Source: Streptomyces hygroscopicus
GTDB taxonomy: Bacteria; Actinomycetota; Actinomycetes; Streptomycetales; Streptomycetaceae
Length of the DNA stretch: 50,110 nt
Assembly (NCBI RefSeq): GCF_026168105.1
Contig: NZ_LBMW01000054.1
Coordinates: forward strand, 1 to 50,110
Direction of reading: 5' to 3'
The notes under the pieces were generated by a model. That model saw only the letters and a list, made by a program, of their open reading frames with translations, searched no databases and was not told the DNA's origin. Shown here piece by piece: positions 25,134-34,455 of the stretch; the first letter of the stretch is position 1, and each line of letters opens with the position of its first letter. The position numbers were made by a program, and so were the translations under genes.

Positions 25134-26132
25134 ATGGACGGTGCGTCGGTGGACGGCGGCTTCATCGAGCTGGAGCGGGTCGAGAAGGTCTTCGACGTGC
25201 GTAGGAGGACCGGGTTCCTGAAGAGCGAGCGGCGGCGGGTGCGGGCCGTCGACTCGATCTCCTTCACCGTGGCGCGCGGCGAGATGGTCGGCTACATCGG
25301 GCCGAACGGCGCCGGGAAGTCGACCACGATCAAGATGCTGACCGGGATCCTGACGCCGAGCGGCGGCCGGTTGCGGGTCGCGGGGATCGACCCCTCCCGG
25401 GAGCGGACGCGGCTGGCCCGGCGTATCGGGGTGGTGTTCGGGCAGCGCACGACCCTGTGGTGGGACCTGCCGCTGATCGACTCGTACCGGCTGATGCACC
25501 GCATGTACCGCATCCCGGACCTGCGTTACCGGCAGAACCTGGACCGCTGCGTCGAACTCCTCGAGCTGCGCGGCCTGTTGGACGTGCCTGTGCGGCAACT
25601 GTCGCTGGGACAGCGGATGCGCGGTGACATCGCCGCGGCACTGCTGCACGATCCCGAGGTGCTGTACCTCGACGAGCCGACGATCGGCCTCGATGTGATT
25701 TCCAAGGCCAAGGTGCGGGACTTCCTACGGGAGCTGAACGCCGAGCGCGGCACGACGGTGCTGCTGACCACCCACGATCTGCAGGACATCGAGCAGCTGT
25801 GCTCGCGAGTGATGGTCATCGACCACGGGCGCCTGATGTACGACGGCCCGCTCGCCGGACTGCACGAGGTGGGCGACAGCGAACGCACCCTCGTGGTCGA
25901 CCTGGAGCGGGAGCTGCCGCCCATCGAGGTGCCGCCCGCGCGCGTGGTGCGGGTCGAGGGGTCGCGGCAGTGGCTCGCCTTCCCGGCGTCGGAGTCGGCG
26001 GCTCCGCTGGTGGCGCGTGTGGCGGCGGAGTATCCGCTGGTGGACCTGTCGGTGCGGGAGCCGGACATCGAGGCGGTCATCGCGAAGATGTACGCCGGGC
26101 AGGCGGGGCAGGCCGAGCGGGCGGTCTCGTAG
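25134..26132 (+). CDS. ABC transporter ATP-binding protein
   Basis: 332 residues. Walker A GPNGAGKST (56-64), Q-loop VFGQRTTLWWDLP, signature LSLGQ (156-160) and Walker B VLYLDEP (176-182), followed by TTHDLQDIEQLCSRV with the switch His. The TLWWDLP motif and the C-terminal extension of about 85 residues match the COG4586 class that pairs with the two preceding permeases. It powers export; no sensor genes lie nearby to suggest a substrate. Confidence 0.93.
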   Translation: MDGASVDGGFIELERVEKVFDVRRRTGFLKSERRRVRAVDSISFTVARGEMVGYIGPNGAGKSTTIKMLTGILTPSGGRLRVAGIDPSRERTRLARRIGVVFGQRTTLWWDLPLIDSYRLMHRMYRIPDLRYRQNLDRCVELLELRGLLDVPVRQLSLGQRMRGDIAAALLHDPEVLYLDEPTIGLDVISKAKVRDFLRELNAERGTTVLLTTHDLQDIEQLCSRVMVIDHGRLMYDGPLAGLHEVGDSERTLVVDLERELPPIEVPPARVVRVEGSRQWLAFPASESAAPLVARVAAEYPLVDLSVREPDIEAVIAKMYAGQAGQAERAVS

Positions 26133-26165
26133 CCCCGCGCCCGCGATCCTCGTAGGCTGGCGCCC

Positions 26166-27095
26166 ATGACCGACGCCGTGTCCTCCGGGGGAAGCGACGA
26201 TCGGCGGCTGACGCCGCGGGCCTCCGATTCCCCCACCCCCGAATCCCCTGTCCCCACCCCCGAGCTCCGCGCCTCCGACGCCGATCGTGAACGGGTCGCC
26301 GAGGTCCTGCGCGACGCCCTCGCGGAGGGGCGCCTCGACATGGAGGAGTTCGAGGAGCGGCTGGAGGCGACCTACACGGCCCGGACGTACGGGGAACTGG
26401 CCCCGATCACCCGGGACCTGCCGGCTGCGGGCGTCACCGCTCCCGCGGTGTCGCTGGTCAAGGAGCCCGCGGAGACCGGGGCCTGGGCGGAGCGGATCGT
26501 CGGCGGTGGCGGGTCGTCCTCGTGGGCCGTCGCCGTGATGTCGGGGTTCCAGCGCAAGGGGCGCTGGACGGTGCCGAAGCAGTTCAACTCATTCGCCTTC
26601 TGGGGCGGCGGTGAGATCGACCTGAGGGAGGCGTCCTTCGCGGACCGCGAGGTCGAGATCAACTGCATCGCGATCATGGGCGGGATGAACGTCATCGTGC
26701 CGCCCGGTGTCGAGGTGATCGTGCGCGGCATCGGGATCATGGGCGGTTTCGACCACCGTGAGGAGGGCGTGCCGGGGGAGCCGGGCGCGCCGCGCGTGAT
26801 CGTCAACGGGTTTGCGTTCTGGGGCGGGGTCGGCGTCGAGCGCAAGCTGACCCGGGCCGAGCGGCAGCGGCTGAAGGAGGAGCGGCGCCAGGAGAAGCTG
26901 GACCGCAGGGCCGCGCGCAAGGAGCTGAACGCGTCGGGGCGGGACGAGCGTCAGGAGCAGTACGAGTCCCACCGCGAGATGCTCGAGGCGCACCGGGAAC
27001 TGAGGCGTGAGCGGTACGAGGAGCGCCGGGAAATCCAGCGGGAGCGCCGTGAGGCGCGCCGCGAGGAGCGCGACAGGCGCCGTAACGGCTACTGA
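26166..27095 (+). CDS. DUF1707 protein with LiaF-like domain and charged coiled tail
   Basis: 309 residues. A Pro-rich start leads to a DUF1707/SHOCT-like helical domain (about 34-87: RASDADRERVAEVLRDALAEGRLDMEEFEERL). Next is a strand-rich domain with three similar NxFAFWGG / IAIMGGM / IGIMGGF turns, as in LiaF/VraT C-terminal domains (DUF2154-like). The last 90 residues are almost entirely Arg/Glu and likely a single long helix. No membrane segment is visible, unlike classic LiaF. Role possibly in envelope-stress signalling (inference). Confidence 0.85.
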   Translation: MTDAVSSGGSDDRRLTPRASDSPTPESPVPTPELRASDADRERVAEVLRDALAEGRLDMEEFEERLEATYTARTYGELAPITRDLPAAGVTAPAVSLVKEPAETGAWAERIVGGGGSSSWAVAVMSGFQRKGRWTVPKQFNSFAFWGGGEIDLREASFADREVEINCIAIMGGMNVIVPPGVEVIVRGIGIMGGFDHREEGVPGEPGAPRVIVNGFAFWGGVGVERKLTRAERQRLKEERRQEKLDRRAARKELNASGRDERQEQYESHREMLEAHRELRRERYEERREIQRERREARREERDRRRNGY

Positions 27096-27409
27096 CCGGC
27101 GCGCTGCGGCCACTGACCGGCGCTGCGGTGGCTCGCGAGCCCGGCGCACCGGGTTTCGCCGTGCCGCTTCGGCCCTGTTCTCCGCCCGCCTCGCCCGCCT
27201 CACGGCGTGCCATGAGGCGGATCGACATCGGAGCCTCGCGCTCCCAGGACCCCGCCAGGAACCCTGCCAGGACCCCCGAGAGGACCCTGACGAGACCCTG
27301 AAAGGCCCCGGAACTTCTCTATCCGGACAGCTGCCGGGAACTCCCGTTCCGTTCCAGGAGTCGGTCAGGAAGGGACAATGTGTACGGGGGACGCGAACGG
27401 GTGGAGTGG
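27096..27409. other. intergenic region before DUF445 gene
   Basis: About 314 bp with no convincing gene. It has imperfect direct repeats: CACTGACCGGCG-like near 27095-27125, and several AGGACCC(T/C) units at 27246-27300. It presumably contains the promoter for the DUF445 gene. Confidence 0.4.
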
Positions 27410-28753
27410 ATGGAACGCACGAAATCGGATGAACCGGACGCGGTGGTCGCCACAGGGCAGGACAGCTCGGCTGCCGCCACGAACCGGGCGATGACCTCGT
27501 TCAGCCCCGCCGACGAGGAGAAGCGCAGGGGTGTACGCCGCATGAAGGGCATGGCGACCGGGCTGCTGTTCTTCGTGGCGCTGGTGTACGCACTCGCCAA
27601 GGGCGCACAGAACTCGGGCGCGGGCTCCTGGGCCGGCTATGTGGCGGCGGCCGCCGAGGCCGGTATGGTCGGCGCGCTCGCCGACTGGTTCGCGGTCACC
27701 GCGCTCTTCCGGCACCCGCTGGGCCTGCCCATCCCGCACACGGCGATCATCCCCAACAAGAAGGACCAGCTCGGTGTCTCCCTGGGCGAGTTCGTCGGCG
27801 AGAACTTCCTTTCCCGGGAGGTCGTACGGCAGCGTCTGCGCGCCGTCGGCATCAGCAGACGCCTGGGTGCCTGGCTCGCCGACCCGGAGCACGCCGACCG
27901 GGTGACCGCGGAGCTGGCGACGGCCCTGCGCGGAGCGCTCACCGTGCTGCGCGACTCGGACGTCCAGGCGGTGGTCGGCGAGGCCATCACCCGCCGCGCC
28001 GACGCCCAGGAGATAGCGCCGGGACTCGGCAAGATGCTGGAGAAGATCGTTGCGGACGGCGGCCACCGGCGGGTCGTGGACCTGATCTGCGTCCGTGCCC
28101 ATGACTGGCTCGTGCTGCACGACGACCAGGTCATGGCCGCCGTCCAGGGCGGCGCCCCCGGCTGGACCCCCCGTTTCGTCGACAAGAAGGTCGGCGAGCG
28201 CGTCTACAAGGAGCTGCTCCGCTTCGTCACCGAGATGCGCGACGCGCCCTCGCACCCGGCGCGCGGCGCCCTGGACAGGTTCCTCGTCGACTTCGCCTCC
28301 GACCTGCAGTCCGACACCGACACCCGCGCGCGCGTGGAGCGGCTCAAGGGCGACGTGCTGGGCCGCGGCGAGGTCCAGGACCTGATCGCCTCCGCCTGGA
28401 CGGCCGTACGGTCCATGATCGTGTCCGCCGCCGAGGACGAGCACAGCGAGCTGAGGCTGCGCGTGCGGGGCTCGCTGCTGTCGCTGGGCGCCCGTATGGC
28501 CACCGAGCCGAGGACCCAGGCCAAGGTCGACAAGTGGGTGGAGGGCGCGGCGGTGCACGTCGTGACGACGTACCGCAAGGAGATCACCTCCCTGATCACC
28601 GACACGGTGGCCGGCTGGGACGCCGCGCACACCACGCGGAAGATCGAGGCGCACATCGGCCGCGACCTGCAGTTCATCCGCATCAACGGCACGGTGGTGG
28701 GTTCGCTGGCCGGGCTGCTGATCTACACCGTGTCGCGGGCGCTCGGGGCGTAA
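27410..28753 (+). CDS. DUF445 family membrane protein
   Basis: 447 residues. An N-terminal cytoplasmic part is followed by a helix (GLLFFVALVYALAKGAQ), a second helix region with AAAEAGMVGALADWFAVTALFRHPLGLPIPHTAIIPNKKD (the DUF445 signature, roughly residues 80-118), a long amphipathic helical body and a C-terminal membrane helix (VVGSLAGLLIYTVSRAL). The family (YjiN-like) is membrane associated with no established function. ATG 27410 follows GGTGGAG. Confidence 0.88.
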   Translation: MERTKSDEPDAVVATGQDSSAAATNRAMTSFSPADEEKRRGVRRMKGMATGLLFFVALVYALAKGAQNSGAGSWAGYVAAAAEAGMVGALADWFAVTALFRHPLGLPIPHTAIIPNKKDQLGVSLGEFVGENFLSREVVRQRLRAVGISRRLGAWLADPEHADRVTAELATALRGALTVLRDSDVQAVVGEAITRRADAQEIAPGLGKMLEKIVADGGHRRVVDLICVRAHDWLVLHDDQVMAAVQGGAPGWTPRFVDKKVGERVYKELLRFVTEMRDAPSHPARGALDRFLVDFASDLQSDTDTRARVERLKGDVLGRGEVQDLIASAWTAVRSMIVSAAEDEHSELRLRVRGSLLSLGARMATEPRTQAKVDKWVEGAAVHVVTTYRKEITSLITDTVAGWDAAHTTRKIEAHIGRDLQFIRINGTVVGSLAGLLIYTVSRALGA

Positions 28754-28826
28754 CCGGCGGACGAGCGGGAACTCGGGCGCCGTGCGGCCGGGTGTGAGGA
28801 CACCCGGCACCCCTGAGGAGGCAGCC

Positions 28827-30293
28827 ATGTCCGTCACCGCGCCCACCCCCGGCACGGTCACCACACAGATACCCGCCCGCCTCGATCGTCTGCCCTGGTC
28901 GCGCTGGCACTGGATGATCGTGATCGGACTCGGCACGGTATGGATCCTCGACGGCCTCGAGGTCACGGTCGTCGGCAGCATCGCGAGCCGTCTGTCGGAG
29001 CCCGGCAGCGGACTGGCGATCTCCTCCGGGCAGGTCACCGGCCTCGCGGCCGCGCTGTATGTGGCGGGCGCCTGTTCGGGCGCCCTCTTCTGGGGCCGCC
29101 TCACCGACCGCTACGGCCGCAAGAAGCTCTTCATGATCACCCTGGCGGTCTACCTGGGAGCCACGGCCCTGACGGCGGTCTCCTTCGCGCCCTGGTGGTT
29201 CTTCCTCTTCCGCTTCCTCACCGGCTTCGGTATCGGCGGCGAGTACGCGGCCATCAACTCCGCGATCGACGAGCTGATCCCGGCGAGCTACCGCGGTCGC
29301 GTCGACCTGATCATCAACGGCAGCTTCTGGATCGGCGCGGTCGGCGGGGCGCTGCTGTCGATCATCGCGCTGAACACGAACATCCTGCCGCAGGGCGTCG
29401 GCTGGCGGCTCACCTTCGCCCTGGGCGTCGTCCTCGGCCTGGTGATTCTCCTGGTGCGACGGCACGTCCCCGAGAGCCCGCGCTGGCTGCTGATCCACGG
29501 CAGGGAACAGGAAGCGGAACAGGTGGTTTCCGGGATCGAGCGGCGGGTCGAGGCGGAGAAGGGTGAGCCGCTTCCGGCCCCTCAGGGCGAGATCACCATC
29601 CATCAGCGCGAGAGCATCGGCTTCGGCACCATCGCCCGCACGATCTTCCACAAGTACCGCAAGCGCGCCGTCCTCGGCCTCTCCCTCTTCATCGGCCAGG
29701 CGTTCCTCTACAACGCGATCACCTTCGGCTTCGGCGCGATCCTGACCAAGTTCTTCAACATCCCCGCCGACCACACCGGCTACTACTTCGCCGTCATCGC
29801 CGTCGGCAACTTCCTCGGCCCGCTGCTGCTCGGCAAGCTCTTCGACACGGTCGGCCGCCGGGTCATGATCTCGTCGACGTATCTGCTCTCGGGTGTGCTG
29901 CTGTTCGTCACGGCCTGGCTGTTCGGCCGCGGTTCGCTGAGCGCGGGCACACTGACCGCCTGCTGGTGCGTGGTGCTGTTCTTCGCCTCGGCGGGCGCCT
30001 CCAGCGCGTACCTGACCGTCTCCGAGGTGTTCCCGATGGAGACGCGGGCCATGTCCATCGCCTTCTTCTACGCCATCGGCACAGCGGCCGGCGGCGTCAG
30101 CGGCCCGCTCCTGTTCGCGGATCTCACCAACACCGGCCGGGTCGGTGACACCGTCCTCGCCTTCCAGATCGGCGCCTCCCTGATGTGCGCTGCCGGGCTG
30201 GTCGCGGCGCTGCTGGCGGTCCGGGCGGAACGGCGGCCGCTGGAGGACATCGCCAGGCCGCTGACGGCGACGGCGCTGGAGGCGGCACCTTAG
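28827..30293 (+). CDS. MFS transporter (sugar-porter-like)
   Basis: 488 residues with 12 predicted helices. The MFS motif A is in GRLTDRYGRKKLF between helices 2 and 3, and GKLFDTVGRRVM repeats it in the second half. GFGIGGEYAAINSAIDELIPASYRGRVD and RHVPESPRWLLIHG match the sugar/organic acid porter branch. GAGGAGG precedes ATG 28827. Substrate cannot be told; no catabolic genes are adjacent. Confidence 0.92.
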   Translation: MSVTAPTPGTVTTQIPARLDRLPWSRWHWMIVIGLGTVWILDGLEVTVVGSIASRLSEPGSGLAISSGQVTGLAAALYVAGACSGALFWGRLTDRYGRKKLFMITLAVYLGATALTAVSFAPWWFFLFRFLTGFGIGGEYAAINSAIDELIPASYRGRVDLIINGSFWIGAVGGALLSIIALNTNILPQGVGWRLTFALGVVLGLVILLVRRHVPESPRWLLIHGREQEAEQVVSGIERRVEAEKGEPLPAPQGEITIHQRESIGFGTIARTIFHKYRKRAVLGLSLFIGQAFLYNAITFGFGAILTKFFNIPADHTGYYFAVIAVGNFLGPLLLGKLFDTVGRRVMISSTYLLSGVLLFVTAWLFGRGSLSAGTLTACWCVVLFFASAGASSAYLTVSEVFPMETRAMSIAFFYAIGTAAGGVSGPLLFADLTNTGRVGDTVLAFQIGASLMCAAGLVAALLAVRAERRPLEDIARPLTATALEAAP

Positions 30294-30365
30294 CGATCAC
30301 CCTCCGGGGCGATCTGAGTATCCGTACTCTGTCCGCGCCGCCGCCCCGCGGGAACCCTCGTACAC

Positions 30366-30821
30366 ATGACCGAGAAGCTGCTCCGCCCCATGCGAACGCG
30401 CTCCCTGACCGCACGCTGGCTGATCCGCCTGCTCGGCGCCCTGCTCGCGGCCGGGGCGTATCTCCTGTGCCTGCCGTGGGACCTGCGCAACCGGCCGACG
30501 GCCCCCGGGGCCACCGAGGAGACGACCCCCGTGACGGTCACCGGGGTCGTCCTCCTCACGGTGGCCCTGCTGCTCCTCGCGGCCTACTTCGGCCACTGGG
30601 ACGGGCTGGGCTGGCCCCTGCTGCTGGTGGCGGTGCCCCCGGCCGCGCTGATGCACGTCTCCTTCCGCACCCACCCGGAACAGGACGCCTCGCTGTGGCC
30701 CCTGGCCTGGGGCTTCTTCACCCTGCTGATCGCGGGCGGGGTGTATGTCACGGCGGGTGTGGCGCGGGCGTTCCGGGGGCAGTGGGCGAAGGAGGACCTG
30801 ACGCTCTCGAATCCGCTGTGA
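30366..30821 (+). CDS. small multi-pass membrane protein
   Basis: 151 residues with four predicted helices (about 22-36, 55-75, 82-96, 112-133) and short loops; the start is basic (MTEKLLRPMRTRSLTARW). No recognisable domain. It follows the MFS gene by 72 bases on the same strand. Directly after its stop a 14-bp unit (TGTGAGACGGCCGC) is tandemly repeated. Confidence 0.65.
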   Translation: MTEKLLRPMRTRSLTARWLIRLLGALLAAGAYLLCLPWDLRNRPTAPGATEETTPVTVTGVVLLTVALLLLAAYFGHWDGLGWPLLLVAVPPAALMHVSFRTHPEQDASLWPLAWGFFTLLIAGGVYVTAGVARAFRGQWAKEDLTLSNPL

Positions 30822-30909
30822 GACGGCCGCTGTGAGACGGCCGCTGTGATTCGGAAGGACCGACGGGCCCGAGTGCCGGTGTACGGGCTCGGGCACCGGC
30901 GTGACGGGG

Positions 30910-31449
30910 TCAGGCGCCGTAGAAGTACCGCGTCCCCTTCTCGATGAAGTGGGACGCGTAGACGCGGCCGAGGGCGGGCTTGCCGCGGTACATGCCCACG
31001 TACTGGTGGGTGCTGTCGACCACGACGGGCCGGGCCATGCAGGCGAACCTGGTGCGCTGCTGAGCCTCCGCCCAGTGCACGGCGGCCGGTTCGACACTCT
31101 CGCCGACCAGCACGGGGAAGGCGCCGACGCCGGTCTGCAGGCCCACGGGCAGTCCGCTCTTGGTGTCCCGGGCATACTTCAGGACGCTGTCGGTGAAACT
31201 CTCGATGGTCCCCGCCGTGATCACGGGGACCGCCGCGGCCACCGTGAACAGATGCAGGTTCGTGGCCATCCAGCGCATCCGGAAGTCGGACCGCCGCCCG
31301 ACCAGCACCTGGGTCCCGCCCCAGTCCTCCCACCGGGTGCTGCAGCCGTCGGCCGTCAGCCGGCTCTGGAGCGCGGCGAGATAGGCCGCGGACGCCGACT
31401 GCTGCTGCCCGTACCCCGCCGACTGCTGCCCATATGCCTGTCCGTACAT
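30910..31449 (-). CDS. conserved hypothetical soluble protein with Gln/Tyr-rich start
   Basis: 179 residues. An N-terminal low-complexity stretch (MYGQAYGQQSAGYGQQQSA) is followed by a globular alpha/beta domain (AALQSRLTADGCSTRWEDWGGTQVLVGRRSDFRMRW, HLFTVAAAVPVIT, VGLQTGVGAFPVLVGESVEP). No catalytic signature; ATG 31449 is the natural start given the low-complexity N-terminus. Likely a Streptomyces-restricted family of unknown function. Confidence 0.65.
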   Translation of the reverse strand: MYGQAYGQQSAGYGQQQSASAAYLAALQSRLTADGCSTRWEDWGGTQVLVGRRSDFRMRWMATNLHLFTVAAAVPVITAGTIESFTDSVLKYARDTKSGLPVGLQTGVGAFPVLVGESVEPAAVHWAEAQQRTRFACMARPVVVDSTHQYVGMYRGKPALGRVYASHFIEKGTRYFYGA

Positions 31450-31484
31450 GTGCGCGATCCTAGGCCCCGCATGTCTCCGGCCCG

Positions 31485-31940
31485 TCAGGCCCCCGTGGTG
31501 GAGCCCGGGCGCACGATCATCAGGATGGTCACGGCCGCCCACAGAAGGTTGAAGATCCCGGTCACCATGGCGAGCCGCACGGTCGCCCGCTCGTTCACCT
31601 CGCCCGCTTCGACGCCCTCCAGGATCGTCTCCTGCCGGGGCAGCACCAGGGCGGCGAGTACCGCCGAGGCGACCGTCGTCAGCACGATCGACACGATCAG
31701 CCAGGTGTCACCGAGGACACCCATGTTCTTCGCGGTGGCGAACCCGAACACCGGGACCACGACGCCCACCACGGCGTACACCCGGCGGATGCGGTGCAGG
31801 AGCGCAAGGGTGTGTCGACTCTCCTCCGGCTGGGCGACCGCCTTGCGTGCGGTGCGCGGGAACATGCTCGCGGCGACGGTGACGGGTCCGATGGCGATGA
31901 TCGCGGCGAGGACGTGGACGGCGAGAAGGAACTTGGTCAC
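31485..31940 (-). CDS. DUF2269-like membrane protein
   Basis: 151 residues, four helices: MTKFLLAVHVLAAIIAIGPVTVA, RRVYAVVGVVVPVFGFA, WLIVSIVLTTVASAVLAALVLP and AMVTGIFNLLWAAVTILMIV. The first helix with His and the pattern LAVHVLAAI...GP is typical of DUF2269. Possibly a heme- or redox-linked membrane protein, but no function is established. Confidence 0.75.
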   Translation of the reverse strand: MTKFLLAVHVLAAIIAIGPVTVAASMFPRTARKAVAQPEESRHTLALLHRIRRVYAVVGVVVPVFGFATAKNMGVLGDTWLIVSIVLTTVASAVLAALVLPRQETILEGVEAGEVNERATVRLAMVTGIFNLLWAAVTILMIVRPGSTTGA

Positions 31941-32194
31941 GGGCCGACGCTAGGGACCGTGCGGATCTCGGGAAAGTGGCGAAATTGCCAGTACCCAGCG
32001 GATTCCCGCCCCTGTTTCCTGCCACCGTTCCTGCCTCAAGTTCCCGCGACAGCCTTGCCACGGCCTTGCCACGGCCTGCCGCTCAGGAGTCTTCGCCAGG
32101 ATGACGGCGGCGTCGTCCAGGACCCCAGGATCTCCCACCACGACGTCCGCCGGCCCGACTTGGCCGTAACCCGGTGTACCCCTACGCTCTCGCC

Positions 32195-33166
32195 ATGCAC
32201 ACCGTGGCCGTTCTGGCGCTCGACCAGGTGATCCCCTTCGACCTCTCGGCCCCGATCGAGGTCTTCTTGCGCACCCGCCTGCCGGACGGCCGGCCCGCCT
32301 ACCGGGTGCACATCTGCGCGCCGACGGAGGAGGTGGACGCCGGCGCGTTCCGGATCCGGGCGCCGTACGGCCTCGACGCGCTCGCGGAGGCGGACACGAT
32401 CATCCTGCCGGGCACGGCGGACCCGATGCTGCCGCTGCCGGAGGGCGTGTCCGAGGCCCTGCGCGCGGCCGCGGCGAACGGGACGCGCATCGCGTCCGTG
32501 TGCGTGGGAGCGTTCGTGTTCGCGGCGACGGGCCTGCTCGACGGACAGCGGGCCACGACCCACTGGGCGGCGGCGGCAATGCTGGCCGAGCGCCACCCGA
32601 AGGTCACGGTCGACCCGGACGTGCTGTACGTGGACGAGGGCCAGTTCCTCACTTCGGCGGGCGCCGCCGCCGCGCTCGACCTGTGTCTGCACATGATCCG
32701 CAAGGACCACGGCTCGGCGGTCGCGGCGGACGCGGCCCGGCTGTCGGTGATGCCGCTCGAACGGGAGGGCGGCCAGGCCCAGTTCATCGTCCACGCCCGG
32801 CCGCCGGCCCCCGCCGGGGCCACCCTGGAACCCTTGCTGAGCTGGCTGGAGGAGTACATGGGCCGAGATCTGACCCTGGACGACATCGCGGCCCGTGCGG
32901 GCATGAGCACCCGCACCCTGAACCGCCGCTTCCGCGAACAGACCGGCACGACGCCGTTGCAGTGGCTGCACCGGGCGCGGATCCGGCGCGCCCAGTACCT
33001 CCTCGAGACGACGACGTACCCCGTCGAGCGCATCGCGGCCCAGGCCGGCTTCGGCTCTCCCACGGCGTTCCGGGACCGCTTCAAGCGGGTGGTCGGCACC
33101 AGCCCGTACGCGTACCGGCGGGCGTTTCAGGGCGTACGGGTGCCTTCCGGGACGGCGGCTTCGTAG
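32195..33166 (+). CDS. GlxA-type transcriptional regulator (DJ-1/PfpI + AraC)
   Basis: 323 residues. Residues 1-185 form a DJ-1/PfpI-like domain (VAVLALDQVIPFDLSAPIEVF, IILPGTADP, the Cys elbow SVCVGAFVFAATGLLDG, and TSAGAAAALDL). Residues 210-310 are an AraC-type double HTH (LTLDDIAARAGMSTRTLNRRFREQTGTTPLQW and VERIAAQAGFGSPTAFRDRFK). Such proteins regulate catabolic genes in response to small molecules. Target not evident; the neighbouring genes are divergent or convergent. Confidence 0.93.
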   Translation: MHTVAVLALDQVIPFDLSAPIEVFLRTRLPDGRPAYRVHICAPTEEVDAGAFRIRAPYGLDALAEADTIILPGTADPMLPLPEGVSEALRAAAANGTRIASVCVGAFVFAATGLLDGQRATTHWAAAAMLAERHPKVTVDPDVLYVDEGQFLTSAGAAAALDLCLHMIRKDHGSAVAADAARLSVMPLEREGGQAQFIVHARPPAPAGATLEPLLSWLEEYMGRDLTLDDIAARAGMSTRTLNRRFREQTGTTPLQWLHRARIRRAQYLLETTTYPVERIAAQAGFGSPTAFRDRFKRVVGTSPYAYRRAFQGVRVPSGTAAS

Positions 33167-33218
33167 CGAGCCGCACTCCGGTCCGCGGGAGGCGGCGGCC
33201 TCGTCCTTGCCGGACCCC

Positions 33219-33382
33219 AAGGGCTGCCCCGTAATCCCCGGCGGGCGCACGACGACAGCTACGGCACCTCGCTGCGTTGTCGGATCGACCGAATACGCCC
33301 AGTATGGGGACGACCCTCCGCCTTGTGATGCACCGCATCCGACGCCGCGCGCCGATCCACCGGGGATTACGGGACAGCCCTT
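33219..33382. repeat. MITE-like inverted-repeat element (164 bp)
   Basis: Terminal inverted repeats of 22 bp (33219-33240 and 33361-33382), with ends AAGGGCTG and CAGCCCTT and one mismatch, enclose about 120 bp of non-coding DNA. The sequence resembles an intergenic element I recall recurring in Streptomyces chromosomes, lacking any ORF, so probably a non-autonomous miniature transposon. Its right end provides the TAA stop of the minus-strand gene at 33381. Confidence 0.75.
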
Positions 33383-33683
33383 AGCCGCGCCGGTCGGCGA
33401 CGGCCCAGGAGGCGAGCGCGACCGCCCCGGCCACCCCGAACACGGCGGGCCAGGCGCCCACCTTCTTGGCCAGCGGATGCGACCCGGCGAAGGCGGCGAC
33501 ATATGCCGCGCTCAGTGCCCCCGCCGCCGCGCCACCGGCCTGCCGCCGCCACTGCCGGGCCGCCGCGGCCCCGGCGACGGCCAGTACGGCCCCACCGAGC
33601 TGCCGCCTCTTGCTCCAGCGGGCGACTCCGTACCCGCCGACGAGCCCGCTTGCGGCCACCAGTGCCGTAGGAACCTTCGCCAT
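33381..33683 (-). CDS. small membrane protein, C-terminus set by repeat element
   Basis: 100 residues. MAKVPTALVAASGLVGGYGVARWSKRRQ is split by two or three hydrophobic helices (about 6-20, 30-45, 76-93). ATG 33683 has GGGAGG 9 nt upstream. The stop codon (TAA, 33381-33383) lies in the terminal inverted repeat of the adjacent 164-bp element, so insertion may have altered the last residues. Function unknown. Confidence 0.65.
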   Translation of the reverse strand: MAKVPTALVAASGLVGGYGVARWSKRRQLGGAVLAVAGAAAARQWRRQAGGAAAGALSAAYVAAFAGSHPLAKKVGAWPAVFGVAGAVALASWAVADRRG

Positions 33684-33943
33684 CGCTGTCTGCCTCCCGT
33701 TGGTGCGTGTCCTCGCCTTGTGCGGCGAAGCCGGTGCGTGTCCTCGCCATTGCGGCGAAACGAGGCTAACTCCGCGCCGGGCCCCTCGCCCCGCGCCGGG
33801 CGCTGTGCCAGCCCCGCGAAGGCCGCACGGCCCTGCTGACACCAAGAGACGCACGTCACACTCGACCGGCACGGCCGCATGTCACATCTCGCCGTGCCGA
33901 TCCGTCAGTGCTGTGTAACCGTCGACACGGCAAGGAGATCACC

Positions 33944-34417
33944 ATGGACGCCCGTCTCAACCTCTACGGCAACCCCCTCGCGGCCAAGCTCGTGAAGCAC
34001 ATCAACTCGGCGGGCAAAGTCGTCGCGGACTCGACGCTGCCGGCCGCGACACAGGAACTGGTGAAGATCCGCGCCAGCCAGATCAACGGCTGCGGCTTCT
34101 GCACCGACATGCACACCAAGGACGCGGCCCACGCCGGGGAGACCTCGGTCCGCCTCAACCTGATCGCGGCCTGGCGGGAGGCCAAGGTCTTCACCGACGC
34201 CGAGCGGGCCGCCCTGGAGCTGACCGAGCAGGGCACGCGCATCGCCGACGCGGCCGGCGGTGTCACCGACGAGGCCTGGGCGAACGCCGCCAAGCACTAC
34301 GACGAGGACCAACTCACCGCCTTGGTGGGCCTGATCGCCCTCATCAACACCTACAACCGCATGAACGTGATCATCCAGCAGCCGGCCGGCGACTACCAGC
34401 CGGGCCAGTTCGGCTGA
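33944..34417 (+). CDS. carboxymuconolactone decarboxylase-like / AhpD-family protein
   Basis: 157 residues. The AhpD redox motif is present as ASQINGCGFCTDMHTKDA, a CxxC plus His, with the family helix ELVKIRAS before it and ALVGLIALINTYNRMNV near the C-terminus. It is likely a thiol-dependent peroxidase or alkylhydroperoxidase-type protein. A strong ribosome site AAGGAG precedes ATG 33944. It is the last core-like gene before the accessory region. Confidence 0.9.
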   Translation: MDARLNLYGNPLAAKLVKHINSAGKVVADSTLPAATQELVKIRASQINGCGFCTDMHTKDAAHAGETSVRLNLIAAWREAKVFTDAERAALELTEQGTRIADAAGGVTDEAWANAAKHYDEDQLTALVGLIALINTYNRMNVIIQQPAGDYQPGQFG

Positions 34418-34455
34418 CCACAAGCAGGAAGGCCCGCAGGCGGGTGCCGACCCCC

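Noticed and set aside
33219..33382. CRISPR or tRNA-like structure
   Set aside because: Only one pair of inverted repeats, no regularly spaced direct repeats and no tRNA arms; best read as a miniature inverted-repeat element.
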